A stretch of 50,884 nucleotides of DNA from Neobacillus drentensis NBRC 102427 (lineage in GTDB: Bacteria > Bacillota > Bacilli > Bacillales > Cytobacillaceae). Within the stretch, counting starts at the first letter, position 1. Each line of letters begins with the position of its first letter. Where the stretch lies: the NCBI RefSeq assembly GCF_001591445.1, contig NZ_BCUX01000034.1:1-50884 (forward strand). The letters are read 5' to 3'. The notes beneath the pieces are model-generated. The model did no database searches and had not been told where the DNA came from. It worked only from the letters and a program-made list of their open reading frames with translations. Position numbers and translations under genes: made by a program. This document shows positions 1-8,121 of this stretch, piece after piece.

Positions 1-84
1 ATTCCGCCAAACTTGTTAGTTATTCCGCCAAACGTGGACTGGATTCCGCCAAACTCCCCTATTATTCCGCGAACCGGATTTCCA
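1..84 (+). repeat. 21-bp-period repeat array A (4 units, cut by window edge)
   Basis: Units ATTCCGCCAAAC start at 1, 22 and 43, and a variant ATTCCGCGAACC starts at 64, so the spacing is exactly 21 bp with 9 variable bases between cores. A further degenerate copy (ATTCTGTGAACA) starts at 91, out of register. The array probably continues to the left of the window. It lies just upstream of the marR promoter. The core is related to arrays at 14033 and 15167. Confidence 0.85.
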
Positions 85-106
85 GCCCCAATTCTGTGAA
101 CATTCC

Positions 107-135
107 TTGACTTTTTCCAACAACTCCACTATAGT
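107..135 (+). promoter_or_regulatory. Sigma-A promoter of the marR-MFS operon
   Basis: TTGACT at 107-112 and TATAGT at 130-135 are separated by 17 bp, close to the vegetative consensus. The -10 box runs into the palindrome at 132-149. Confidence 0.75.
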
Positions 136-149
136 TACCTAGGTAACTA
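132..149. promoter_or_regulatory. Perfect 18-bp palindrome, probable MarR operator
   Basis: TAGTTACCTAGGTAACTA is a perfect palindrome that overlaps the -10 box and the expected transcription start. MarR dimers usually bind palindromes of this size and repress their own operon, so autorepression by the downstream gene is inferred. Confidence 0.75.
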
Positions 150-180
150 ATTTCAAAGGATATTGAGGTGTGCTACATAC

Positions 181-594
181 ATGAATAGCCACGAATTATT
201 TCATACTCTGCATCAGCTCTCACGCCATCTTACCAATACGCTTAATGAAGCATTAAAACCTTTAGGCTTGTACGGATCACAATGGTCCGTCATTTTTGTT
301 TTAAAATCAAAAGGCTCTTTAACCCAAAAAGAACTTTGTGAATACTTATTTGTTGAGGCTCCCCCGATGACCCGTACCATTCAACGTCTTGTTAAACAAG
401 GTTACGTACTTCAGGTCCCAGGTAAAGACAAACGAGAGAAGCTGATTCAATTAACAGATGTGGCATTAAAGATGTTTCCCCTATGGGAAAAAACAGTCAT
501 TGAAACGAATCAATCATTAATGAAGCATTTTCCAGAAACCTCACAGGAAAAGCTTTTTCATTTGCAAAAAAGTTGGTTGCAACAACTGTTATAA
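181..594 (+). CDS. MarR family transcriptional regulator
   Basis: About 137 residues, the normal size for a MarR repressor. A winged helix-turn-helix is readable in the middle: QWSVIFVLKSKG, then LTQKELCEYLFVEAPPMTRT as the recognition region, then RLVKQGYV and the KDKRE wing. I chose ATG at 181 because GAGGTG (165-170) precedes it by 10 bases; an upstream TTG at 163 in frame lies too close to its AAAGGA. The gene is 13 bp from the MFS transporter and surely co-transcribed, so it likely senses the compound that transporter exports. The ligand cannot be read from sequence. Confidence 0.9.
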   Translation: MNSHELFHTLHQLSRHLTNTLNEALKPLGLYGSQWSVIFVLKSKGSLTQKELCEYLFVEAPPMTRTIQRLVKQGYVLQVPGKDKREKLIQLTDVALKMFPLWEKTVIETNQSLMKHFPETSQEKLFHLQKSWLQQLL

Positions 595-607
595 AGGAGC
601 GGATTAT

Positions 608-1822
608 ATGAATAAACCAAAACTATGGACGAAAAGTTTTATAAGCATTTCTTTAAGTAACTTCTTTCTATTTTTAACCTTTTATGTTTTACTCGTCACC
701 TTGCCTATTTACGCGATACAGGAATTCGACAGCAATGCATCAGAAGCGGGATTGATGACCACTGTCTTTTTAATATCTGCGATTATCTCCCGCCCGCTTG
801 CAGGTCAATGGCTTGAAAAAGCCGGCCATAGAAAGGTGCTGCTTGCCTCACTGATTATTTTTGCAGGTGCATCCTTGTTATACTTTTTCCCAAAAACAAT
901 CATTGGTTTTCTAGCCATTCGTTTATTACACGGGATTGGTTTTGGGATGGCGACTACGGCTGTAGGGGCAATCGTTGCTGACCTGATTCCAATTTCGCGC
1001 CGTGGTGAAGGCATGGGCTATTTTATTATGTCGACAAATATGGCGATGGTGCTAGGGCCATTTATCGGCTTAACCGCCATGCAACAGTGGGGAGCGAAAA
1101 CCCTATTTATCATCAGTGTCGTTGTCGCGATTGGTGCTCTAATTACAGGTCTAAGCGTACATGTTAAAGAAACCGAGCAAGCAGATCACCCGGTTGTCCA
1201 CTCTGCTTTTTCATTTAAGAACTTAATCGAAGTTTCCGCTATTCCGATTGCGGTTGTCGGATGTTTTCTTGCAATCGTCTATTCGGCCCTACTTTCTTTC
1301 GTTTCCGTATTTGCAACGGAAATACACTTGAGCGAAGTGGCTAGTCTATTCTTTGTGGTCTATGCGATTGTTTTATTGATTTCAAGACCTTTTACTGGAA
1401 AATGGTTTGATCAATATGGTCCGAACGTGATCGTTTTTCCATCCATCGTATTGTTTGCTATTGGGATGTTTCTTTTAAGTCAAAGTAGTGGAGCAGTCAT
1501 ATTTCTTGTTTCAGCAGGGATGATTGGTTTAGGCTGGGGAACGCTGTTTCCTACCTTTCAAACGATCGCCATTCAGGATGCTGCGCCTAGAAAAAGAGGG
1601 TTAGCAACGGCTACCTTCCTCTCAATCTATGATATTGGGATTGCATTAGGCTCGTTTGTTGTCGGCTTAGCAGCCGCAAAAATGAATTATAGTACTCTCT
1701 ATTTCTTATGTTCCTTCTATGTTCTTTTCGGCATTGTTCTCTATTATTTCCTTCATACACGGAAACAAGCTTCTTCTAAAGAACATCAAAGATCCGCGGA
1801 ATTAAATAATTTACACTCTTAA
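608..1822 (+). CDS. MFS transporter, 12-TM drug-efflux type
   Basis: 404 residues with about twelve hydrophobic segments and the MFS loop 2-3 signature region (GQWLEKAGHRKVLL) near residue 66, repeated in weaker form in the second half (GKWFDQYGPNV). This is typical of Bacillus YwoG/YfkF-type multidrug or metabolite exporters. The ribosome site AAAGGAG lies between the marR stop and this ATG, so the two genes form one operon. The MarR partner suggests that export of a toxic small molecule induces it; the substrate is unknown. A hairpin with a T-run follows the stop. Confidence 0.88.
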   Translation: MNKPKLWTKSFISISLSNFFLFLTFYVLLVTLPIYAIQEFDSNASEAGLMTTVFLISAIISRPLAGQWLEKAGHRKVLLASLIIFAGASLLYFFPKTIIGFLAIRLLHGIGFGMATTAVGAIVADLIPISRRGEGMGYFIMSTNMAMVLGPFIGLTAMQQWGAKTLFIISVVVAIGALITGLSVHVKETEQADHPVVHSAFSFKNLIEVSAIPIAVVGCFLAIVYSALLSFVSVFATEIHLSEVASLFFVVYAIVLLISRPFTGKWFDQYGPNVIVFPSIVLFAIGMFLLSQSSGAVIFLVSAGMIGLGWGTLFPTFQTIAIQDAAPRKRGLATATFLSIYDIGIALGSFVVGLAAAKMNYSTLYFLCSFYVLFGIVLYYFLHTRKQASSKEHQRSAELNNLHS

Positions 1823-1852
1823 TAAAGTTTTTCCCCCAAATAAACTAAAGAA

Positions 1853-1887
1853 CCATCATTCCCATTAGGGAAATGATGGATTTTTTT
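1853..1887 (+). terminator. Rho-independent terminator after marR-MFS
   Basis: CCATCATTCCC pairs with GGGaAATGATGG (one bulged A), followed by a run of seven T. Confidence 0.85.
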
Positions 1888-1897
1888 ATTTAGTCAG

Positions 1898-2362
1898 TTA
1901 GTTTAACTGGAAATTCGGTTTAAACGTTAGCTCAATTTTAAGCAAATACATGTCTTGTTCCTTGTCTTCGTCTTGCAAGACGATCGTCCAGTTCTTAGAT
2001 ATCATTTCACGGAGTGTCTGAAGATTTTCACCTGTCATTTTAACAGTGTTTAAAAACTCTCCTGTATCAACGAAATCTTCGCCTTCCTTCATTCCAAACT
2101 TAATGGATAACAAGGATTTAAGTGCACCTTTTGTCAAAAAAGAAAATTCATACCCGGACTTGATGGCCTGGTGGCATTTCACTTTATTTCCGTTATAATA
2201 GTCGACCATCGCTTTCCATGTAGGAATTCCTTCCCCGATACTTTCAAGTAGTTCTTCATCCCCTTTATTTAAAAGAGCTACGATGGTTGAGTTATTGAAT
2301 CCTTTTGCTTTCATCATTTCAAGCATAAGAGCATAATTTAACGCTAGCTTTACCTTTTCCAT
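1898..2362 (-). CDS. Hypothetical protein, last gene of the peptide-importer operon
   Basis: 154 residues, no signal peptide, no membrane segment, and no family that I recognise. The sequence is soluble and mixed charge, with a C-terminal stretch (WTIVLQDEDKEQDMYLLKIE) that reads like beta strands. It starts 18 bp after the oppF-type stop with a usable AGGCGG site, so it is probably translated from the importer mRNA. Its conserved position would suggest a role linked to peptide uptake, but nothing in the sequence shows one. Confidence 0.7.
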   Translation of the reverse strand: MEKVKLALNYALMLEMMKAKGFNNSTIVALLNKGDEELLESIGEGIPTWKAMVDYYNGNKVKCHQAIKSGYEFSFLTKGALKSLLSIKFGMKEGEDFVDTGEFLNTVKMTGENLQTLREMISKNWTIVLQDEDKEQDMYLLKIELTFKPNFQLN

Positions 2363-2380
2363 TTTATCTGTCCGCCTTTT

Positions 2381-3361
2381 TTAATATAAGTGACATGCCA
2401 CGAGATGCTCACCATCAACTTTTCTTAGCTGCGGGTCTACTTCTGCACAGATTGGTTTAGCAAATGGACAGCGCGACCGAAAGCGGCAGCCAGTATCCAT
2501 CTCAATTGGACTTGGAAGCTCCCCTGTTATTATTTCTCGCTTGCTATTCTGCGCCTTGATTGGGTCCGGTATTGGAATCGCAGACAATAGTGCTTTCGTA
2601 TATGGATGCAACGGTTTATCGTATAGCTCCTCACTCTTGGAGATCTCGACTATTTTACCGAGATACATGACACCAATCCGGTCAGAGATGTGGCGGACCA
2701 TGGATAAATCATGTGCCACGAATAAATAAGTAAGGTTCATCTCACTCTGTAAATCTTCTAACATATTAATTACTTGTGCTTGGATGGAAACATCCAGTGC
2801 AGATATGGCCTCATCACATAAAATGAAATCAGGATTAATGGATAACGCCCGGGCAATACCAATTCTTTGACGCTGTCCTCCACTAAATTCATGCGGGAAT
2901 TTTTCCAAATCGTCCTTTTTCAGGCCCACTTTTTCAAGCATATCGATAATGACTTCTCTTCTTTCATTTTTGGAAAGAGAGGTATGAATTTCCAAGGGTT
3001 CATCGATGATTTCTTCCACATTCATATAGGGGTTTAGTGATGAGTACGGATCCTGAAAGATCATCTGCATTCTTTTACGATACGGTTGGAGTTCTTTACT
3101 CGTTAAGTTGGCGATATTTTTGCCATCAAAAAGAATCTCTCCTCCTGTCGGGTCGTACAAACGATTAAGAGTTCTCCCCAATGTGGATTTTCCACACCCG
3201 GATTCTCCGACAAGACCAAAGGTTTCCCCTTTATATATATGGAACGAAACATCATCAACAGCCTTCACAACTTGTTTATTCTTGCTGAACATAGAAGTTT
3301 TTAATGGAAAGTATTTTTTTAGATTTTTTACTTCAATGAGTTTTTGCTGTGTCTCAGTCAT
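2381..3361 (-). CDS. Peptide ABC transporter ATPase, OppF/DppF type
   Basis: 326 residues, the usual length. Walker A is GESGCGKS at 52-59, the Q-loop is QDPYSSLNP near 103, the ABC signature SGGQRQR starts at 160 and Walker B FILCDE is at 179-184. The residue after DE is Ala (DEAISALD), which is common in OppF proteins. The C-terminal oligopeptide-transporter extension is present with its cysteine motif (CRFRSRCPFAKPIC). It overlaps the oppD-type gene by 8 bp, so the two are translationally coupled. It acts at the inner face of the membrane as half of the ATPase dimer driving peptide import. Confidence 0.93.
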   Translation of the reverse strand: MTETQQKLIEVKNLKKYFPLKTSMFSKNKQVVKAVDDVSFHIYKGETFGLVGESGCGKSTLGRTLNRLYDPTGGEILFDGKNIANLTSKELQPYRKRMQMIFQDPYSSLNPYMNVEEIIDEPLEIHTSLSKNERREVIIDMLEKVGLKKDDLEKFPHEFSGGQRQRIGIARALSINPDFILCDEAISALDVSIQAQVINMLEDLQSEMNLTYLFVAHDLSMVRHISDRIGVMYLGKIVEISKSEELYDKPLHPYTKALLSAIPIPDPIKAQNSKREIITGELPSPIEMDTGCRFRSRCPFAKPICAEVDPQLRKVDGEHLVACHLY

Positions 3362-4358
3362 CTAGTCGATCCTCCTCCCCTGCTAAGAAGCACATACTTT
3401 TCTGGGTTGCTGAGAAGTTTTTGTATTCCGGTACCTCCATGAAACATTTTTCCATAGCGTGCTCGCAACGTTCGGCAAATGGACAACCGCTCTTTATACT
3501 TTGAAGTGATGGAGCCGTACCTTTTATAGGCTTTAATCTCGTTTTCTCCCCGTCTACTCTTGGAATGGAATTCAACAATGCTTTTGTATACGGATGTTTG
3601 GGTGAATAAAATATTTCATGCGCGAGCCCCTCTTCCATCACCATTCCTGCATACATAACCAAAATGCGGCTGCATATAGTCGCCACAACACCAAGATCAT
3701 GTGTAATGAACACTACCGACATATTGTTTTCCTGCTGCAGCTTTTTTAACAGTTCTAGAATTTGTGCTTGAATGGTGACGTCAAGGGCAGTCGTTGGTTC
3801 ATCAGCAATTAATAGCTTAGGATTACAAGCTAACGCCATTGCAATCAATACCCGTTGTCTCATTCCACCTGAAAATTCATGGGGGTATTGATTAACTCTT
3901 GTTTCAGGAGAAGGAATTCCTACCATTCTCAGCAGTTCAACAGCCTCAAGTTTAGCTTCTTTCTTGTTCATACCTCTAACTCTTATTAGTAATTCAACAA
4001 GATGATCTCCTGCTTTTTTTAATGGATTTAGAGCTGTCATTGGATCTTGAAAAATCATCGCGATATCGCGACCCCTTATGGCCCTTTTTTCTTTTTTAGA
4101 TAGGCTTTCGAAATTCTTCCCATCTAAAATAATTTCTCCTGCATCGACTTTTGCGTTACTCGGGATAATGCCTAGAATCGATTTAACCAAGATACTTTTT
4201 CCGCTCCCCGATTCACCGACAATCCCCAGTATTTCACCCTTTTGAACAGTAAAGTCTATGCCACGGACCACCTCTGTTTTCGAGTTGCCGTTGTAAAAGC
4301 TTGTACGGAGGTTTTTAACATCTAGCAAACTATTTTTATCCTTTACGTTATCGCTCAT
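3354..4358 (-). CDS. Peptide ABC transporter ATPase, OppD/DppD type
   Basis: 334 residues. Walker A GESGSGKS is at 48-55, the signature SGGMRQR at 163-169 and Walker B LLIADE at 182-187, followed by PTTALDVTIQAQ. The C-terminal OppD/F extension carries the CPFAERCEHAMEKC cysteine cluster. It is the second ATPase of the importer and pairs with the downstream OppF-type protein, which it overlaps. Gene order B-C-D-F after a separate binding-protein gene is the standard opp/dpp plan. Confidence 0.93.
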   Translation of the reverse strand: MSDNVKDKNSLLDVKNLRTSFYNGNSKTEVVRGIDFTVQKGEILGIVGESGSGKSILVKSILGIIPSNAKVDAGEIILDGKNFESLSKKEKRAIRGRDIAMIFQDPMTALNPLKKAGDHLVELLIRVRGMNKKEAKLEAVELLRMVGIPSPETRVNQYPHEFSGGMRQRVLIAMALACNPKLLIADEPTTALDVTIQAQILELLKKLQQENNMSVVFITHDLGVVATICSRILVMYAGMVMEEGLAHEIFYSPKHPYTKALLNSIPRVDGEKTRLKPIKGTAPSLQSIKSGCPFAERCEHAMEKCFMEVPEYKNFSATQKSMCFLAGEEDRLDD

Positions 4359-4375
4359 TACTTCTGGCCTCCTAT

Positions 4376-5230
4376 TTATTTCCCACTGGTCTTTGGCTCG
4401 ACTACTGCCCGAAGAATATCACCTAGTCTATTAAAAGAATAAACGGTTAGTACGATGAGAAGTCCGGGAAGTATTGCCATATATGGTGCATTGCCTAAAT
4501 TTCCTTGTGCATTTTGAAGCATGCTGCCCCATGAAGATAATGGCTGTTGAATCCCGAGCCCAAGAAAGCTTAAGGCTGACTCCATTAATATTGCATTGGC
4601 AATACTTACCGTAGATGCCACGATGAAAGTAGGAAAAACGGCAGGAATAATATGTTTCAAAATTACTTTTCCTAATGATTGTCCCGATGATTTAGCATAT
4701 AAAACATATTCTCTTTCTTTTATCGAGAGGGTCTCAGCACGAACTAACCTAGCCGTGCTCATCCATGTGAAAAAACCAATAACAAGAATAATGGCTTTTA
4801 AACCCGGTGTAAGATAAATGCTTACAACTGTCACTAGAATCATCCATGGAATGGAAGAAATCACATCAACGGTTCTCATTAGAAAGTTATCAACTCGGCC
4901 GCCAAAATAGCCGCTTATTGTCCCTATTAATACTCCAATACTTGTAGAAATAAGCATCGCTAAAATCCCAACTGCAAGGGAAATCCGCCCACCGTATAAG
5001 GCTCTTGTTAGATAATCTCTACCAAGCTCGTCGGTACCAAACCAATGCTTCGCACTTGGTCCTTCAAGAACACTTGTTACATCGACCTTATCAGGTGGAT
5101 ATGGAGACAAAAAGGCGAAAATCGATATAAATAAGATAAGAGTAAGGAAAATAAGGGCAATGGCCGCCGTTTTATTACGTTTAAGCTCTTTTTTAAACTG
5201 TTGCATTCTTCTATTTTTCTTCCCGGCCAA
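4376..5230 (-). CDS. Peptide ABC transporter permease, OppC/DppC type
   Basis: 284 residues with a charged N-terminus, a first membrane segment near residues 23-46, then HWFGTDELGRDYLTRALYGGR, the hallmark stretch of OppC/DppC N-terminal domains, and about five further membrane segments. The EAA loop that contacts the ATPases is readable around VRAETLSIKEREYVLYAKSS. It starts 3 bp after the OppB-type stop. It forms the transmembrane pore together with that protein. Confidence 0.93.
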   Translation of the reverse strand: MAGKKNRRMQQFKKELKRNKTAAIALIFLTLILFISIFAFLSPYPPDKVDVTSVLEGPSAKHWFGTDELGRDYLTRALYGGRISLAVGILAMLISTSIGVLIGTISGYFGGRVDNFLMRTVDVISSIPWMILVTVVSIYLTPGLKAIILVIGFFTWMSTARLVRAETLSIKEREYVLYAKSSGQSLGKVILKHIIPAVFPTFIVASTVSIANAILMESALSFLGLGIQQPLSSWGSMLQNAQGNLGNAPYMAILPGLLIVLTVYSFNRLGDILRAVVEPKTSGK

Positions 5231-5233
5231 CTT

Positions 5234-6202
5234 CTACTCCCCCATTCCCTTAATTCTTGGGTCGACAATACTATATAAAATGTCGGAAACCAAATTCCCA
5301 ATAATGACAAGACTTGCTGAAAGCAGCATGATGGCCATGACCACTGGATAATCAAACCCTTGAATCGCTTTTACAAAATACGTACCAATTCCCGGCCATC
5401 CAAAAACTGTTTCTGTTACGACTGCACCAGTTACTAACATTGGAAGGCTCATTCCTACAATAGTTATGATAGGTAGCAGGACGTTCCTCAGTACATGTTT
5501 AAATACAATCGAAGTTGGATTGGCACCATATGCCTGTTGAACCATGACATAATCTTCAGATAGCTGCCCAATTGCAGATGAACGGACATAGCGAACCAGC
5601 TCCGGTATGAATGAGAGCATTAATACCGTACATGGCAACACCATATGACTGAGAAGATCGAAAAAAGATTCTTCGTTCCCGATGGTGTGCATCCCGAGGA
5701 TTGGAAAAATATTTAGACGATGGCCAAAAATAAACACAAGTATCATTGCCATCCAAAAACTAGGAATGGCAATCCCAAATGAACTTAAGCCATCAATGAT
5801 TTTATCCGCTAATTTCCCTTTGTTAGCACCAGCTAATAATCCAAGAATTATCGAAAAAAACAAGGCAAGGATGTAAGCGGGAAGAACTAATAGAATAGTA
5901 TTTGGTATTCTAGCTGAAAGATCATTTGTTATACTTTCATGCGTGACAATGGAATACCCCCATTCACCGCCTATTATCCCTTTAACCCAATAAAAATATT
6001 GCAAATAGGCAGGCCTGTCTAATCCATATCTGGCTTTTATCAGTTCAACGGTTTCCTTCGTCATGTTCGGTGTCGTCATTGCATCCACCGCATCATATGG
6101 AGCCAATTGGATAAGGGTAAAGCAAATGATTGATATAATGAATAGCAAAGGGATCGCCTGTAAAATCCTTTTAAAAATATACTTTAACAAAAATAACCCC
6201 AC
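5234..6202 (-). CDS. Peptide ABC transporter permease, OppB/DppB type
   Basis: 322 residues. An N-terminal membrane anchor (KRILQAIPLLFIISIICF) is followed by the extracytoplasmic region with RYGLDRPAYLQYFYW, typical of OppB/DppB, and five more membrane segments with an EAA-type loop (QLSEDYVMVQQAYG). It is the first permease gene of the importer and is separated from the binding-protein gene by a 131-bp gap that contains a stable hairpin (6283-6314). Confidence 0.93.
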   Translation of the reverse strand: MGLFLLKYIFKRILQAIPLLFIISIICFTLIQLAPYDAVDAMTTPNMTKETVELIKARYGLDRPAYLQYFYWVKGIIGGEWGYSIVTHESITNDLSARIPNTILLVLPAYILALFFSIILGLLAGANKGKLADKIIDGLSSFGIAIPSFWMAMILVFIFGHRLNIFPILGMHTIGNEESFFDLLSHMVLPCTVLMLSFIPELVRYVRSSAIGQLSEDYVMVQQAYGANPTSIVFKHVLRNVLLPIITIVGMSLPMLVTGAVVTETVFGWPGIGTYFVKAIQGFDYPVVMAIMLLSASLVIIGNLVSDILYSIVDPRIKGMGE

Positions 6203-6282
6203 TCCTTACGCTTCTCTTATAGAGGACATGTCTACCGGAAACGAATTCTACTCTACCATTCAATTACTTTTGGTGGTAAAAA

Positions 6283-6314
6283 ATAAAGATAAACAGTGGA
6301 CTGTTTATCTTTAT
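6283..6314 (-). terminator. Intercistronic hairpin after the binding-protein gene
   Basis: A 15-bp perfect inverted repeat (6283-6297 with 6300-6314) is followed on the minus strand by TTTATTTTTTACC-like sequence. It lies between the abundant binding protein and the membrane genes, where a leaky terminator or mRNA-stabilising hairpin is commonly used to set a high binding-protein to permease ratio. That role is inferred. Confidence 0.7.
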
Positions 6315-6333
6315 CTTAAAATAAGCAATTTTA

Positions 6334-7911
6334 TTAATAGGATAGCTTCGACATATCCTCGAATGTGTAAACAGGTACTAGACCCGCTTCTTCGATGCCT
6401 TTGACTCTTGAATCAATTGCAAGAATTCGTTTGTTTTCTGTTAGTGGATAGAAAGCAGCATCTTCGATAATGAGCTTTTGAATTTCTTCATAAATAGCTT
6501 TACGCTTAGCTTCGTCTTTCTCAACACGGCCTTGATTAAATAATTCATCCACTTTTGGATTGCTGTAATGCATGTAGTTTGCTTCGCCGTTCGTTACAAA
6601 CAAGGAATTAAAAGTGTCCGGGTCAATTCCCATGATGTAACCGCTAAGATACATATCAAAGTCAGTTTGAACGCTTTGAAGTTTCTTGCTTAACGCAGTA
6701 GCATCCATTCCTACCAATTCAACCGAAATGCCTGCAGCTTTTAAGTTTTGTTGAATGACAGCGGCTTGCTTTTGCTGGATTGGATTATTGGCAATAAACG
6801 CAAGTTTTAATTTTAGATTGGAAACTCCTGCTTTTGAAAGTAAGTCCTTAGCTTTTTTTGTATCAAATGTATGTTTTTCTACTTTGTCAGTGAAATATGT
6901 TGCTTTCTTTGGCAAGAATGAATAAGCAGGCTTAGAATAATCAGTAGAAATATAGCTTGCTGTATTGATTTCATCACGATTTACTCCGAAAGCAATTGCC
7001 TGTCTAACTTCTTTTTCCTGCACTGCTTTTGAGCTTAAGTTAAAAGCCAGGTAACCAATTCGACCTTCATCATAAGGTTTAAGGGTTACATTTGAACCTT
7101 TTAATTTGTTTGAATCTGATGGCTGAATGGCTAAAGCATTAATTTCTCCTTTTTGGAGAGCCATTGTCGCTGTATTAGGATCCATAATAATACGATAAAC
7201 TACCTTTGCAATCTTTGGTGCACCTAAGAAATAATCGTCATTCTTTTCAAAAGTAACACTTTCCCCAGCCTTATATTCTTTTAATTTATAAGGACCAGTA
7301 CCGACTGGAGTAGCATTCTTTGTGCTATTCGCAATGTTTGTTTCCCCGTCGTAAACATGTTTCGGCATGATGAAAATATTACCTAATGCTTCCAATGCCC
7401 CCATGCTAACTGTTGGTAACGTGAACTTTACTGTATAATCATCTACTTTTTCGACTTTAACCGGTTGATTATTAAATAATAGCTGGCTTCTTGCCCAACC
7501 ACCATTTTCTTCTTTTAACATTTGCTCATAAGTGAATACCACATCATCGGCAGTAAATGGCTGGCCATCATGCCACTTTACGTCTTTTCTTAATTTTGCT
7601 GTATACGTTAAGAAATCTTCTGATGGTGTCATACTTTCGGCTAAGAAGTACTTTACATTATCTTTTCCGTTATACATATATAATGGAGAATAAAGAGTTT
7701 TAATTTCCATTAAACCATAACGGTCACCAGTTGTGATGACGTTAACGGCGTTCCCGGGATCTCCGTCTATTCCATAAACAAAGGTATCCGGTTTATTGGC
7801 AGCTTCATTTTTAGAGCTTGACTTATCTGTCGACTTTGAAGAACAGCCGGCAAGAACTAGAAAGCTACTTAATAAGATAGCTACAAGAATATTTACATTT
7901 TTACGAACCAT
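6334..7911 (-). CDS. Peptide ABC transporter substrate-binding lipoprotein, OppA/DppA type
   Basis: 525 residues. It begins with a lipoprotein signal peptide with lipobox LAGC (20-23), so it is anchored outside the membrane by Cys23. The mature part is a family 5 extracellular solute-binding protein: the pieces WHDGQPFTADDVVFTYEQ and TGPYKLKEYKAGESV are family hallmarks, and the C-terminal YMHYSNPKVDELFNQGR region fits. It is the first gene of the importer operon. The ligand cannot be fixed from sequence: oligopeptides, dipeptides or, rarely, nickel. The neighbouring pxp genes make 5-oxoproline-containing peptides an attractive guess. Confidence 0.92.
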   Translation of the reverse strand: MVRKNVNILVAILLSSFLVLAGCSSKSTDKSSSKNEAANKPDTFVYGIDGDPGNAVNVITTGDRYGLMEIKTLYSPLYMYNGKDNVKYFLAESMTPSEDFLTYTAKLRKDVKWHDGQPFTADDVVFTYEQMLKEENGGWARSQLLFNNQPVKVEKVDDYTVKFTLPTVSMGALEALGNIFIMPKHVYDGETNIANSTKNATPVGTGPYKLKEYKAGESVTFEKNDDYFLGAPKIAKVVYRIIMDPNTATMALQKGEINALAIQPSDSNKLKGSNVTLKPYDEGRIGYLAFNLSSKAVQEKEVRQAIAFGVNRDEINTASYISTDYSKPAYSFLPKKATYFTDKVEKHTFDTKKAKDLLSKAGVSNLKLKLAFIANNPIQQKQAAVIQQNLKAAGISVELVGMDATALSKKLQSVQTDFDMYLSGYIMGIDPDTFNSLFVTNGEANYMHYSNPKVDELFNQGRVEKDEAKRKAIYEEIQKLIIEDAAFYPLTENKRILAIDSRVKGIEEAGLVPVYTFEDMSKLSY

Positions 7912-8121
7912 TTTGTCTTCCCCCTACGCTAAAAATTTTATTAAAGAGTAATAGAATAATAGCAGTTTAATAGAATACGTTTAATTCCTACTAATCTTAT
8001 ATGTATTACCGTAAACCATTTTACATGATACCCTCACAATAGTAAATAATAAATGCTTACCATACCTTCCATTAACTTCAGTATATGAACGATTCGACAC
8101 TGGATTGTAAAAAGTCAGTTA

